From contig NVQL02000020.1 in assembly GCA_002400495.2 (NCBI GenBank), positions 1 to 54,766 of the forward strand: a DNA stretch of 54,766 bases, written 5' to 3'. This DNA comes from Alphaproteobacteria bacterium (GTDB lineage Bacteria; Pseudomonadota; Alphaproteobacteria; Rhizobiales; OSC116). The position numbers and the translations under genes are program-made. The notes beneath the pieces are model-generated. The model was not told the origin of the DNA, ran no database searches, and saw nothing but the letters and a program-made list of their open reading frames with translations. The stretch's first letter is position 1. Every line of letters starts with the position of its first letter. Positions 43,494 through 52,178 of the stretch are shown piece by piece.

Positions 43494-44519
43494 ATGAAAA
43501 AGTTTAACAAATTAATTATGGGCGGCATGGCTCTGTTTATGGGGTTCACCTCACAACTGACCATTCAACCCGTTATGGCGGCAGAGCTAGAGCTAAAAAT
43601 GCAGTTCGCCTCACCAGATGGCACACCGTGGAATAAAATGGATCGCCGTTTTGCCAAAGAATTGGAAGACATATTAGGTGGCCGCGCCGAAGTGCTGTTT
43701 TTCCCACCAAACTCAGTCATTCCATTCAAAGACTGGCTACAAGCCACAGGCGCAGGCTTGCTAGACATCGGTTTTGCATGGCATCCAATCCTAGCGGGTA
43801 AATTCCCGCAAATGGAGCTTCTAAGCTTGCCGGGTCTAACCAAAAACCAAACCATCGCCAGCACCGTATATTGGCGCCTCAGAGAACAATATCCACAAAT
43901 GGGCAACCTATATACCGAGCGTGACAACGTTGTCGAACTCGCCACATTCGTAGCCATGGGCTCTCATTTGCACAGCAAAGACCCGATCGATGAGCTTTCA
44001 GATCTAAAAGGCAAAGTCATCGCCGCCTCCGATGCCGCTGGTGTCGCCGTGCTGCAAAAACTCGGCGCAAGCTCAAGTGTCATGATCGGCCCCGATGCCT
44101 ATCTAGCACTACAACGCGGCGCCATTGATGGCGTACTCGCAGCGTGGGGTTGGGTCAATAACTTCAAACTAAACGAGGTTACAACATACCACACATTGCT
44201 AAATATGAACCCGGGCACCTACAGCACAGTTATGAATAAAGATACATTCAACACACTCACTGATGACGAACAAAACCGCCTCACCAGCATGTTGCCCATG
44301 TATTATTTGTACAACACCACCGATAGTGCTGCTGCGGCAACCAAGGATATCCCCGCAGAAAACATCTTCACCCTTTCAGAAGCCGACCAAGCCGAATTGG
44401 CCGAAAAAATGCAGCCATCATGGGCAGAATGGGTAGAAAAAGCCAATGTTCTCGGCATGCCGGGTCAAGAAATTTTGGATGAAACAGTGCGTTTGCTCAA
44501 ACTATACGATCAAAACTAA
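43494..44519 (+). CDS. TRAP transporter substrate-binding protein (DctP family)
   Basis: A 341-residue periplasmic TRAP receptor. The start at 43494 has GGGAGG 6-7 nt upstream and a clear signal peptide (MKKFNKLIMGGMALFMGF, ending VMAA before ELEL). LRGG/GKxIAAS-type core DLKGKVIAASDAAGVAVLQK and the QRGAIDGVLAAW motif of the ligand loop are visible. Usual ligands are C4-dicarboxylates, 2-oxo acids, sugar acids or aromatic acids. A 12-bp hairpin follows, then the fused membrane component. Confidence 0.9.
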   Translation: MKKFNKLIMGGMALFMGFTSQLTIQPVMAAELELKMQFASPDGTPWNKMDRRFAKELEDILGGRAEVLFFPPNSVIPFKDWLQATGAGLLDIGFAWHPILAGKFPQMELLSLPGLTKNQTIASTVYWRLREQYPQMGNLYTERDNVVELATFVAMGSHLHSKDPIDELSDLKGKVIAASDAAGVAVLQKLGASSSVMIGPDAYLALQRGAIDGVLAAWGWVNNFKLNEVTTYHTLLNMNPGTYSTVMNKDTFNTLTDDEQNRLTSMLPMYYLYNTTDSAAAATKDIPAENIFTLSEADQAELAEKMQPSWAEWVEKANVLGMPGQEILDETVRLLKLYDQN

Positions 44520-44543
44520 ACCACTGTTTAACAACATAAACCA

Positions 44544-44577
44544 CGTGTAAAGCTCCCAATAACATGAGCTTTACACG
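44544..44577 (+). promoter_or_regulatory. Intercistronic hairpin after TRAP receptor gene
   Basis: CGTGTAAAGCTC (44544-44555) and GAGCTTTACACG (44566-44577) form a perfect 12-bp stem with a 10-nt loop. It fills the gap between the receptor gene and the DctQM gene. No T-run follows, so it probably stabilises the receptor message rather than stopping transcription fully. Confidence 0.65.
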
Positions 44578-44594
44578 CGAGGAATGAGGTAGCA

Positions 44595-46493
44595 TTGCAA
44601 GTTAACAATTCAAAAACCCAAATAAAGTCCGCGGTCACGCACCTAAACCGCATCACCGAATATGCAGGCGGCGCGGCACTCATTGGCTTAATGGCTCTCA
44701 CCGTTGCCGACGTCGTCCTGCGCAACCTATTCTCCATCATTGTCCCAGGCGGCATCGAGTTAACAGGCCTGCTGATGATCATTGTCGCCCTATCGACATT
44801 GCTCGTGGTCGAAATGAAAAACAAACATATCCAAGTCGATATGCTCCTCACCATGATGCCCAAAAACATCCACCTCGCGATGATTGCAGGCGGCCTTCTA
44901 CTCACATCCACGTTAATGATCGTGGTGTCCGTCCAAATCCTAAAACAAGCCGATTATCTCTGGGTAAATAACATAGTCACAGGCGTATTGCGCATATCCG
45001 AATGGCCATTTGTGCTGCTAGCAGCCTTTTTCGTCATCCTTTTCGCCATCGGCCTACTCACCAATTTTGTCACAACACTAACTGACATCATCAAACTAAA
45101 AGACCCCAAAGCCCTTCTCGTATTGGCCATATGGATATTGGTCATAGTCGCAATTTTCACCCTATCCTTCTACCCAAAATCATTACCATTCGAAATGTCC
45201 CGCAACCTACGCGGCGTCTGCAGCATTCTCCTATGTTTTATCCTCATTTTCCTAGGCGTCCACGTCGCCGCAGCCATGGCAGTAACCTCGTTAATTGGCA
45301 TCAGCCTACTCATCAGCTCAGGCGCCAGCCTCACCAGCCTCGGCACCACCACAATCGATGTCGTAAGCGACCCCGTCTGGAGCGTCATCCCACTCTTCAC
45401 ATGGATGGGTCTCATCATCGTCGCCTCAGGCTTTGCCGAAGACCTTTTCCGCGCCGCAAATAAATGGATCGGCCACCTCCCGGGCGGTCTAGCATCAGCC
45501 AGCACAGTCGCCTGCGCTGGCCTATCCTCAATCGTCGGCGATACATTATCTGGCGTTTACAGCATGGGCGCCATCGCCCTGCCACAAATGCGCAAATACG
45601 GCTACGACATGAAACTAGCCACCGCCTCCATCGCCTGCGCCGCCACCATCGGCGTCATGGTGCCACCAAGCCTAGCCTTCATCGTATATGGCATGATTAC
45701 CGAAGTTTCAATCGGCAAACTATTCATGGCAGGCATCCTCCCAGGCATACTCTTCGCCATCATCCTAATCTCACTCATCACCATAAGAGCCATGCTCAAC
45801 CCCGCACTCGCCCCCCGCGGCGAAAAAAGCACGTGGAATGAACGCTTCAATTCAAGCCTAAAAATCTGGCCTGTTCTACTCCTCATGATACTCGTCTTAG
45901 GCGGCATCTATAGCGGCCTAGTCACCCCCAATGAAGCAGGCGGGCTAGGCGTTTTCGGCGCACTCGTCATCTCAACCTTGACCAGAAGATTAACGTGGTC
46001 AGCATTCTGGCAATCCATCATACAAACCCTGCACATAACCGCAGGCATCATCGTCATTTTCATGTTCGCCACCGCCTTCAGCCGCTTCATTGCCATAAGC
46101 GGCATCACCACCCAACTAGCCGATTTAGTGATCGGCATGGATCTCGGCAAATACCAATTAATAGCCGCCATCCTACTGTTCTACGTACTCATCGGCATGT
46201 TCATGAACGCGCTACCAGCCTTAGTCCTAACCGTCCCATTATTCTTCCCCATCGCCATGAATGCAGGCTTCGATCCCGTTTGGTTCGGCGTCATCGTGGT
46301 CATCATGGTCGAGCTAGGCGTTGTCACCCCACCCATTGGCGTCAACGTATTTGCCATCGCCTCAATGGCCAAAGATGTCACAATGTATGATGTATTCCGC
46401 GGCGTTTTCCCGTTCTGGTTCGCCTTCCTCATCCTCATCGGCCTGATCGTTATATTCCCGCAGATCAGCCTTTTCCTGCCCTCCATCATGTAA
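44595..46493 (+). CDS. TRAP transporter fused membrane protein (DctQM)
   Basis: A 632-residue inner-membrane protein in which the small (DctQ, residues 1-175, four membrane segments) and large (DctM, about 195-632, twelve segments) TRAP subunits are fused. DctQ shows LTVADVVLRNLF and EMKNKHIQVDMLL; DctM shows AAMAVTSLIG, a GDTLSGVYSMGAIALPQM block and VTPPIGVNVFAIAS near the end. It starts with TTG (44595) with GAGG 6 nt upstream. DctQM fusions are known in TRAP systems. Together with the receptor it forms a complete sodium-coupled importer. Confidence 0.9.
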   Translation: MQVNNSKTQIKSAVTHLNRITEYAGGAALIGLMALTVADVVLRNLFSIIVPGGIELTGLLMIIVALSTLLVVEMKNKHIQVDMLLTMMPKNIHLAMIAGGLLLTSTLMIVVSVQILKQADYLWVNNIVTGVLRISEWPFVLLAAFFVILFAIGLLTNFVTTLTDIIKLKDPKALLVLAIWILVIVAIFTLSFYPKSLPFEMSRNLRGVCSILLCFILIFLGVHVAAAMAVTSLIGISLLISSGASLTSLGTTTIDVVSDPVWSVIPLFTWMGLIIVASGFAEDLFRAANKWIGHLPGGLASASTVACAGLSSIVGDTLSGVYSMGAIALPQMRKYGYDMKLATASIACAATIGVMVPPSLAFIVYGMITEVSIGKLFMAGILPGILFAIILISLITIRAMLNPALAPRGEKSTWNERFNSSLKIWPVLLLMILVLGGIYSGLVTPNEAGGLGVFGALVISTLTRRLTWSAFWQSIIQTLHITAGIIVIFMFATAFSRFIAISGITTQLADLVIGMDLGKYQLIAAILLFYVLIGMFMNALPALVLTVPLFFPIAMNAGFDPVWFGVIVVIMVELGVVTPPIGVNVFAIASMAKDVTMYDVFRGVFPFWFAFLILIGLIVIFPQISLFLPSIM

Positions 46494-46524
46494 ATGTGAA
46501 CATAAAAAACAAGAGTTAAGTGTA

Positions 46525-47487
46525 ATGAATAATCAAGCCTACAAGTCCCAATACCCGACTTGCCCCGTCACCACTTCACACGAGGTAAAACTCAATGGCG
46601 TTGTCAAAGACCCATTGCTTCTCACCTGCCGCTGGCCAGAAAACACGCCCCCAAAAGCAGTGGTTATATTCTGCCACGGCCTAGGGGCAGGCGGCCAAGA
46701 TTACGCTCAACTTTCAACCGAATTGGCCGCCAATGGCTATTTTGTGGTGCATCCAACTTTCCCCGATTGGATCGGCGCAGTCGCCGCCGCATACCCCGAT
46801 CTTGGCATAAAATTAGATGCAAACAACCGCTTCGCATGGCTCAACGCACCCAAAGTGCGCGAGCAAATGTTCAAAATCCTACATTCCCCTTCATATTGGA
46901 TGGAAAGAACCCTAATCGTACGCCAACTGCTAAACGGCCTAGATGCCATCCTAACTTCAACTTGCGGCAGGCCGAAGCAGCCAATCCCCACCGCCATTGC
47001 AGGCCATTCCTTCGGCGCTTACACCGCTCAGCTTTTCGCAGGTGCAGAGATTGATGTCCCCAACAAAGGCAAGCGCCAATATAAAGACAAAAGATTATCC
47101 GCCGCCATATTACTAAGCGCCCAAGGCCGAGATCAACAAGGCCTGCGCGAAGGCTCATGGGATCAAATGACAGGCCCCGTATTAAACGTCACTGGCACAT
47201 TAGATGGCGGCGCAAAAGGTCAAGATTGGCACTGGAAATGCGAGCCATATCACCAAGCACCAGCGGGCGATAAATATTTGGCAGTGCTAGACAATGCCGA
47301 TCACTATCTAGGCGGCATGACACCAGATGACCCCAATTCAGGCATCCCAAACCAAAGTCAAGCCGTCACCCAACTGTCCTTAGCGTTTCTAGATGCTTAT
47401 TTGCAGAATGACTTAGCCGCAAAATTGTGGCTTGCCGCAATATCCGATCATATCGGCGACTGCAAATTATTGTTCGAGAAAAAATAA
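46525..47487 (+). CDS. Alpha/beta hydrolase (dienelactone hydrolase/PAF-AH-like)
   Basis: A 320-residue alpha/beta hydrolase without signal peptide. Oxyanion region FCHGLGAGGQDY (49-60), nucleophile elbow AGHSFGA with S162, an aspartate in TGTLDGG and a histidine in NADHYLGG complete the triad. It sits 31 bp after the TRAP gene and before a CoA-transferase gene, so it probably hydrolyses an ester, lactone or amide related to the imported acid. The substrate is unknown. Confidence 0.82.
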   Translation: MNNQAYKSQYPTCPVTTSHEVKLNGVVKDPLLLTCRWPENTPPKAVVIFCHGLGAGGQDYAQLSTELAANGYFVVHPTFPDWIGAVAAAYPDLGIKLDANNRFAWLNAPKVREQMFKILHSPSYWMERTLIVRQLLNGLDAILTSTCGRPKQPIPTAIAGHSFGAYTAQLFAGAEIDVPNKGKRQYKDKRLSAAILLSAQGRDQQGLREGSWDQMTGPVLNVTGTLDGGAKGQDWHWKCEPYHQAPAGDKYLAVLDNADHYLGGMTPDDPNSGIPNQSQAVTQLSLAFLDAYLQNDLAAKLWLAAISDHIGDCKLLFEKK

Positions 47488-47556
47488 CCAGAGGCAAGCG
47501 CAACATGGGTTGTGCAAATTGTCCAAAATGTGAGTTTAATTATCAATGGAGTTTCT

Positions 47557-48759
47557 ATGTTTCAACCACTAACCGACATTCGTGTTGTAGATTTAACCCA
47601 AGTATTAGCAGGCCCCTACGCCGCTTATCAACTTGGTTTGCTAGGCGCAGAAGTCATAAAAATTGAAGCACCAGGTGTTGGCGATTGGTCGCGCGATAAA
47701 GGGTTTTTGCCAGAGCTAAACAAAAGCCAAATGGGCTTAACCTACCTCACGCAAAACGCCAATAAAAAATCAGTGACCCTAAACCTAAAAACCCCAGAAG
47801 GCCTAGAAATTCTAAAACGCCTCATCGAAGACGCCGATGTTTTCATAGAAAATTTCCGCCCGGGCGTCATCACCCGCCTTGGCCTGTCCTACGAAGTGGT
47901 CAAACAGCTAAACCCCAAAATCGTCTATTGCTCAATCTCAGCCTTCGGCCAAGATGGCGAAATGAGCAAACGCCCCGCTTATGATCATGTCATTCAAGGC
48001 ATGTGCGGCATCATGAAAACCACAGGCCGCCCAGACACAGGTCCATTAAAAGTAGGCGCCCCCTATGTAGATTACGCCACAGGCATGAATGCCGCCTTCG
48101 CCATTGTCTCCGCCCTGCACGAAACCAAACGTAAAGGCGAGGCCATCCACCTAGATGTCGCCATGCTCGACACCTCCATGCTGCTCATGGCATCATTAAT
48201 GACCGATCACCTAAACGGCGGCTGGATGCCAAAGCAATATGGCAACGAAGCGTGGAGCCAAAGCCCCTCATCAGGCGCGTTCGAAACCACCGATGGCTTG
48301 CTCATGATCGCCGCCAACAATGACAAACAATTCAAAGACCTATGCAAAGGCATCGAACGCCTAGATATACTAACAGATCCACGCTGGAGCGAGCCGCAAC
48401 AACGCAAGCAAAATGCCGATGAGTTACGCCAAGAATTAATAAAAATCTTCAAAACGCGCTCGGCTTTAGAGTGGGAACAAGCATTAGATGTAGCAGGCGT
48501 TCCCGCCTCCAAAGTCAGATCATTAGATGAAACCCTACAAGAGGATCACGCCAAAACCCGCGAATTCACCACCAAGCTAAAATTACCCAACCACCCACAC
48601 GACATTCACATGCCAACATTAGGTTTCAAGGTCAATCACCAAGTCATATCTGCCACCGAAGCACCGCCCGAATTAGGCGGCGACACAATGGCGGTGCTAA
48701 AAGGCTTGGGATATAATCAAGATGATTTAAATCGTCTTAAGGAGTTAGAGGTAATCTAA
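47557..48759 (+). CDS. Class III CoA-transferase (CaiB/BaiF family)
   Basis: A 400-residue formyl-CoA-transferase-like enzyme. The start at 47557 (MFQPLTDIRVVDLTQVLAGP) has TGGAG 5 nt upstream; the upstream 15 codons are not conserved. Motifs: DLTQVLAGPYAAYQLGLLGA, IEAPGVGDWSR, IENFRPG, and the catalytic aspartate D172 in GAPYVDYATGM. The enzyme transfers CoA between acids, often activating dicarboxylates or aromatic acids. Placed between TRAP and TTT carriers, it may activate their substrate. Confidence 0.9.
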   Translation: MFQPLTDIRVVDLTQVLAGPYAAYQLGLLGAEVIKIEAPGVGDWSRDKGFLPELNKSQMGLTYLTQNANKKSVTLNLKTPEGLEILKRLIEDADVFIENFRPGVITRLGLSYEVVKQLNPKIVYCSISAFGQDGEMSKRPAYDHVIQGMCGIMKTTGRPDTGPLKVGAPYVDYATGMNAAFAIVSALHETKRKGEAIHLDVAMLDTSMLLMASLMTDHLNGGWMPKQYGNEAWSQSPSSGAFETTDGLLMIAANNDKQFKDLCKGIERLDILTDPRWSEPQQRKQNADELRQELIKIFKTRSALEWEQALDVAGVPASKVRSLDETLQEDHAKTREFTTKLKLPNHPHDIHMPTLGFKVNHQVISATEAPPELGGDTMAVLKGLGYNQDDLNRLKELEVI

Positions 48760-48786
48760 CAAGTCTGGCAGGGAGGCCAAGATAAA

Positions 48787-48834
48787 ATGCTAATAAATTC
48801 AAAATTCAGCCTAAACAAAGGCGCCGCAATATGA
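48787..48834 (+). other. 15-codon leader ORF coupled to tctB
   Basis: After AGGGAGGCC an ATG at 48787 starts MLINSKFSLNKGAAI, whose TGA overlaps the tctB ATG (ATGA). tctB itself has no good Shine-Dalgarno, so translation of this short frame could carry ribosomes to tctB. The same 13-bp ribosome-site sequence TGGCAGGGAGGCC precedes the peptide-binding-protein gene at 36993-37005. It may be a leftover of a former gene start. Confidence 0.4.
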
Positions 48835-49283
48835 GACGCGCAGATATTATTTCAGGCATGGTGCTAATTGTGTTCGGGCTGGTGATGCTGTTCATCGTCA
48901 TCCCCACGCAAATAGACACCGCACCAGATGGTTTTGTTTCCCCAAGCCTCGTCCCCAATATGATGATGATTCTCATCACTTTCTTGGCAGGCCTGTTGAT
49001 TATAACCACCATCCGCAACAAAGCAAAAGAGACGCAAGAAGACGCCGCACCCCCCATTTCAAAGGCCGAGCTTGTCGCCTTTCTAAAACTAGGTTCAGTA
49101 TTTGCCATCGCATTAATGCTTTATTTATGGGTCGCACCACTCGCCGCAGGCATTGCCATCATTGTCGGCTCATTGGTTGCATTAGGCGAGCGCCGCCCGT
49201 TTATCATCATTGTAATGCCAACCCTCATTCTATTCGGAATTTGGTTGCTATTTTACAAGCTATTAGGAACGGCAATCGTATGA
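48831..49283 (+). CDS. tctB: TTT transporter small membrane subunit (TctB)
   Basis: A 150-residue protein with four membrane segments (about 8-28, 40-58, 80-100 and 105-145 with a gap), typical of TctB. N-terminal MRRADIISGMVLIVFGLVML fits the family. It precedes tctA by 7 bp. In TTT systems TctB works with TctA as the membrane channel for tricarboxylates or related acids. It probably depends on translation of the leader frame just upstream. Confidence 0.85.
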   Translation: MRRADIISGMVLIVFGLVMLFIVIPTQIDTAPDGFVSPSLVPNMMMILITFLAGLLIITTIRNKAKETQEDAAPPISKAELVAFLKLGSVFAIALMLYLWVAPLAAGIAIIVGSLVALGERRPFIIIVMPTLILFGIWLLFYKLLGTAIV

Positions 49284-49290
49284 GTATTTT

Positions 49291-50811
49291 ATGGACTATT
49301 TAATCACTGGCTTTTATCACGTTCTCACCCCCAGTACCCTCCTATGGGTCACGGTCGGGGTCACGTTAGGCTATGTACTCGGCGCATTGCCGGGTCTTGG
49401 CAAAGCCACAGGGGTCGCCGTCGCCATCCCGATGACTTTCTACCTAGAACCCGTCACCGCCATCGCCATGCTCATCGGCATTGCCAAAGGCAGCGGCGCA
49501 GGCAGTGCCGTTTCAGCAATCCTGCTCAACACACCAGGTGAGCCGTCATCAGCCCCAACCGCCTTAGATGGCTATCCACTCGCCAGACAAGGCAAAGCCC
49601 AAAAAGCCCTAAAAATGGGCTTGTTCGCTTCAGTAATTGGCGATTTCATCTCCACCCTAGTGCTCATCGTCCTAGCCGCTCCCTTAGCGCGCTACGCCTT
49701 GCTAATAGGTCCAATAGAGCTATGCGCAATTCTCCTATTCTCCCTCACTTTCATCGGCGGTTTAGCAGGTAAATCACTCATCAAAGGCCTAATTGCCGCC
49801 GCCTTCGGCGTGTTTTTCGCCACAGTCGGCCTAGAAACCGAAACCTTCATTCCCCGCCTCACATTCGACATTCTAGAGCTAGATAGCGGCATTTCATTAG
49901 TCCCAATGGCCATCGGCATGCTCGCCATCGCCGAAATGATTGTCCAAGCCGGTAATATGAAAAAACTAGATGCCGAAACCGCGAATATGTATAGCAAAGG
50001 CAGAAAAAAAGAAGATAACATCGTCACCGCTTCCGACTGGCGGCGCAGCCTACCTGCCATTTTCAGGGGCACATTAATCGGCTCCATCGTCGGCATCCTA
50101 CCGGGTCTAGGCGCCAGTGTCGGCTCTTTCCTCTCCTATGGCGCCACCAAAAAAGCCTCCAAAACCCCAGAGAAATTCGGCACAGGCATGATAGAAGGCA
50201 TCGCCGCCGCCGAAAGCGCCGACAATGCCGTCGTCCCTTCAAGTTTCATCCCTCTATTCGCCCTCGGCATCCCAGGTAGCGTCATCGCCGCCATCCTCAT
50301 CGCCGCATTTGTCTTGCACGGCCTAACCCCAGGCCCACAAATGTTCCAAAAACAACCGCAAATGGTTGCCGATATTTATGCCGCCATGCTATGCGCCAGC
50401 GTCATATTATTAGCCGTCGGCTATGCAGGCCAACGCCTATTCTCACAAATCATCCGCGTCCCCATCCGCCTCATCATCCCAGGGGTTATGTTCTTATGCT
50501 GCATCGGCGCTTATATGGATAGCAGTAGCGTTTTCTCAATATATGTGATGCTGTTTTTCACCGTCATCGGCTTCATCGCCCGTAAATTAGATTTTTCATT
50601 CGTTACATTCCTCATCGGTTTTGTCATCGGCCCCAATCTCGAATTAACCTTCAGACAGGCCATTCAAATCCTCGATCAACAGGCAATAAATCTAATCTAT
50701 CACCCCATCGCGATCATCTTCATCATCCTAACAATGGTGACGGTGGTCTGGATCGCCCGCGGTAGCGGGAGTTCAAAAAGAGCTGCAAAAGCAGCCGAAG
50801 TGGACAAGTAA
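49291..50811 (+). CDS. tctA: TTT transporter large membrane subunit (TctA)
   Basis: A 506-residue membrane protein with about twelve segments. Signature stretches are GALPGLGKATGVAVAIPMTF, GSGAGSAVSAILLNTPGEPS, GILPGLGASVGSFLSYGATK and ADNAVVPSSFIPLFALGIPG, all TctA hallmarks. Follows tctB by 7 bp and precedes tctC by 29 bp. With TctC it makes a secondary importer for citrate-like or other carboxylates. Confidence 0.93.
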   Translation: MDYLITGFYHVLTPSTLLWVTVGVTLGYVLGALPGLGKATGVAVAIPMTFYLEPVTAIAMLIGIAKGSGAGSAVSAILLNTPGEPSSAPTALDGYPLARQGKAQKALKMGLFASVIGDFISTLVLIVLAAPLARYALLIGPIELCAILLFSLTFIGGLAGKSLIKGLIAAAFGVFFATVGLETETFIPRLTFDILELDSGISLVPMAIGMLAIAEMIVQAGNMKKLDAETANMYSKGRKKEDNIVTASDWRRSLPAIFRGTLIGSIVGILPGLGASVGSFLSYGATKKASKTPEKFGTGMIEGIAAAESADNAVVPSSFIPLFALGIPGSVIAAILIAAFVLHGLTPGPQMFQKQPQMVADIYAAMLCASVILLAVGYAGQRLFSQIIRVPIRLIIPGVMFLCCIGAYMDSSSVFSIYVMLFFTVIGFIARKLDFSFVTFLIGFVIGPNLELTFRQAIQILDQQAINLIYHPIAIIFIILTMVTVVWIARGSGSSKRAAKAAEVDK

Positions 50812-50840
50812 ACGAAAATCAACAAAGAAGGAGAGACATA

Positions 50841-51803
50841 ATGTCCTTATCAATGAAACGCTCACTAATGGGTACTATGGTGGCACTAGCCGTCGGCTGG
50901 ACAGGTCTAATGCCCGCCATGGCTGCAGATTATCCAACAAAACCAATCACCATGCTGATCGGTTATAAAGCAGGCGGCCAAACCGACCTTGTCGGCCGCG
51001 CCACAGCCCGCGTGATGTCCGAACAATTGGGTGTGCCCATCAATGTGGTCAACAAACCCGGGGCAGGCGGCGCTGTCGCAGCAGCAGGTCTTCAGCGCGA
51101 AGATGCTGATGGCTATACCATCATGTTCCACGCCAACAGCGTCATTAACACCGCACCATTTCTCATGAAACGCGTCACTTTCAAACCCGAAGATTTTGAA
51201 TATGCAGGCATGATCACCGCCTATCAAGCTGGTTTGGTAACCCAAAAAGATGCCCCATTTGACAATCTCGAAGAGTTTGTGACATGGGCGAAGGCCAATC
51301 CGGGTTTTAGCTATGGCTCGCTTAGCCCCGCTTCACGTATGACAATGGATCAGATTTCGCAAAAAGAAGGCTTAGACGTTAACATTGTGCCTCTAAAAGG
51401 CGGTGGTGATATGATTAATGCCATCCTTGGCAAGCAAGTTGTTTTGGCACTATCAGGCGGGATTCATAATAATTACCCCGATGAAATGAAAATGATTTCA
51501 GCCCTAACCACGTTCAGACATCCTTCAGCTCCAGACGTGAACACCATTGGAGAAAATGGCTACCCAATAGGCATGGACACACGCACAGTGTTAATCTTGC
51601 CCAAAGGTGCGCCGCGCGATATTCTTGACACGCTAGCAAACGCGCTAAAGGCTGCCGAAACAGATGAAGGCTTCAAAAAGATTGTCGCCACAGCCAATGT
51701 ACCAATCATGTATTTTGACGTCGATGCTTCTTATAAAGAAATGCAAGACAGCTACACCAGTAATGGTGCGATTATGAAAAACGCAGGCATTGAGCCAAAA
51801 TAA
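50841..51803 (+). CDS. tctC: TTT transporter receptor (TctC/Bug family)
   Basis: A 320-residue periplasmic receptor of the Bug family. AAGGAGAG lies 6 nt before the ATG, and a signal peptide ends at MPAMAA before DYPTKPI. Typical motifs are IGYKAGGQTDLVGR, VVNKPGAGGAVAAAGL, LPKGAPRDI. Bug receptors bind many carboxylates and pyridine or aromatic acids, so the ligand is open. It ends the TTT operon; a strong terminator follows. Confidence 0.92.
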   Translation: MSLSMKRSLMGTMVALAVGWTGLMPAMAADYPTKPITMLIGYKAGGQTDLVGRATARVMSEQLGVPINVVNKPGAGGAVAAAGLQREDADGYTIMFHANSVINTAPFLMKRVTFKPEDFEYAGMITAYQAGLVTQKDAPFDNLEEFVTWAKANPGFSYGSLSPASRMTMDQISQKEGLDVNIVPLKGGGDMINAILGKQVVLALSGGIHNNYPDEMKMISALTTFRHPSAPDVNTIGENGYPIGMDTRTVLILPKGAPRDILDTLANALKAAETDEGFKKIVATANVPIMYFDVDASYKEMQDSYTSNGAIMKNAGIEPK

Positions 51804-51811
51804 CCGATTCC

Positions 51812-51845
51812 AAACTGCGAACCCTCATCGGTTCGCAGTTTTCTA
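51812..51845 (+). terminator. Rho-independent terminator after tctC
   Basis: AAACTGCGAACC (51812-51823), loop CTCATC, GGTTCGCAGTTT (51830-51841) form a perfect 12-bp stem 8 bp after the tctC stop, continuing into a short T-rich tail (TTTTCT). This is the clearest terminator in the window. Confidence 0.8.
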
Positions 51846-52178
51846 CCCTGTTATCAGTCTCCCAACATCCCAAACCGCCATAGATTCCCACAGCTTCAAT
51901 CCAAACAAATGAATCGCCAAATGTAATATTGCCCGTGAGGCAGAGCCCAGAACGACCATAAGCGATGGTGTTGTTTTAATTATCAATAAAACTATACTTC
52001 ATATTCAACAGTTAATTGGCGTTAGGTAAATTCAGCGTATTTACGAGGCCATATTAGCCATTTAGTCGTAATTTGAAGATTTTCCTTGATTAATATCTTT
52101 ATAAAACTATACTCCAAATTCAACGATGAGCTGTTTTCATTGTAAGAATGGTCGTAAAGGCCACAAAGGGAGGAAAAG
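51846..52178. other. Intergenic region upstream of Liv operon, with direct repeats
   Basis: About 330 bp. ATAAAACTATACTTCATATT plus CAAC at 51986-52009 and a 22/24 match at 52101-52124 form direct repeats 115 bp apart, suggesting a regulator-binding or duplicated promoter segment. AAAGGGAGG lies 6 nt before the Liv binding-protein ATG. No other gene, repeat or RNA was recognised. Confidence 0.5.

Noticed and set aside
38745..46489. Long minus-strand open frames opposite the plus-strand transporter genes
   Set aside because: They are by-products of the biased codon use of the plus-strand genes, show low-complexity composition and have no family motifs.
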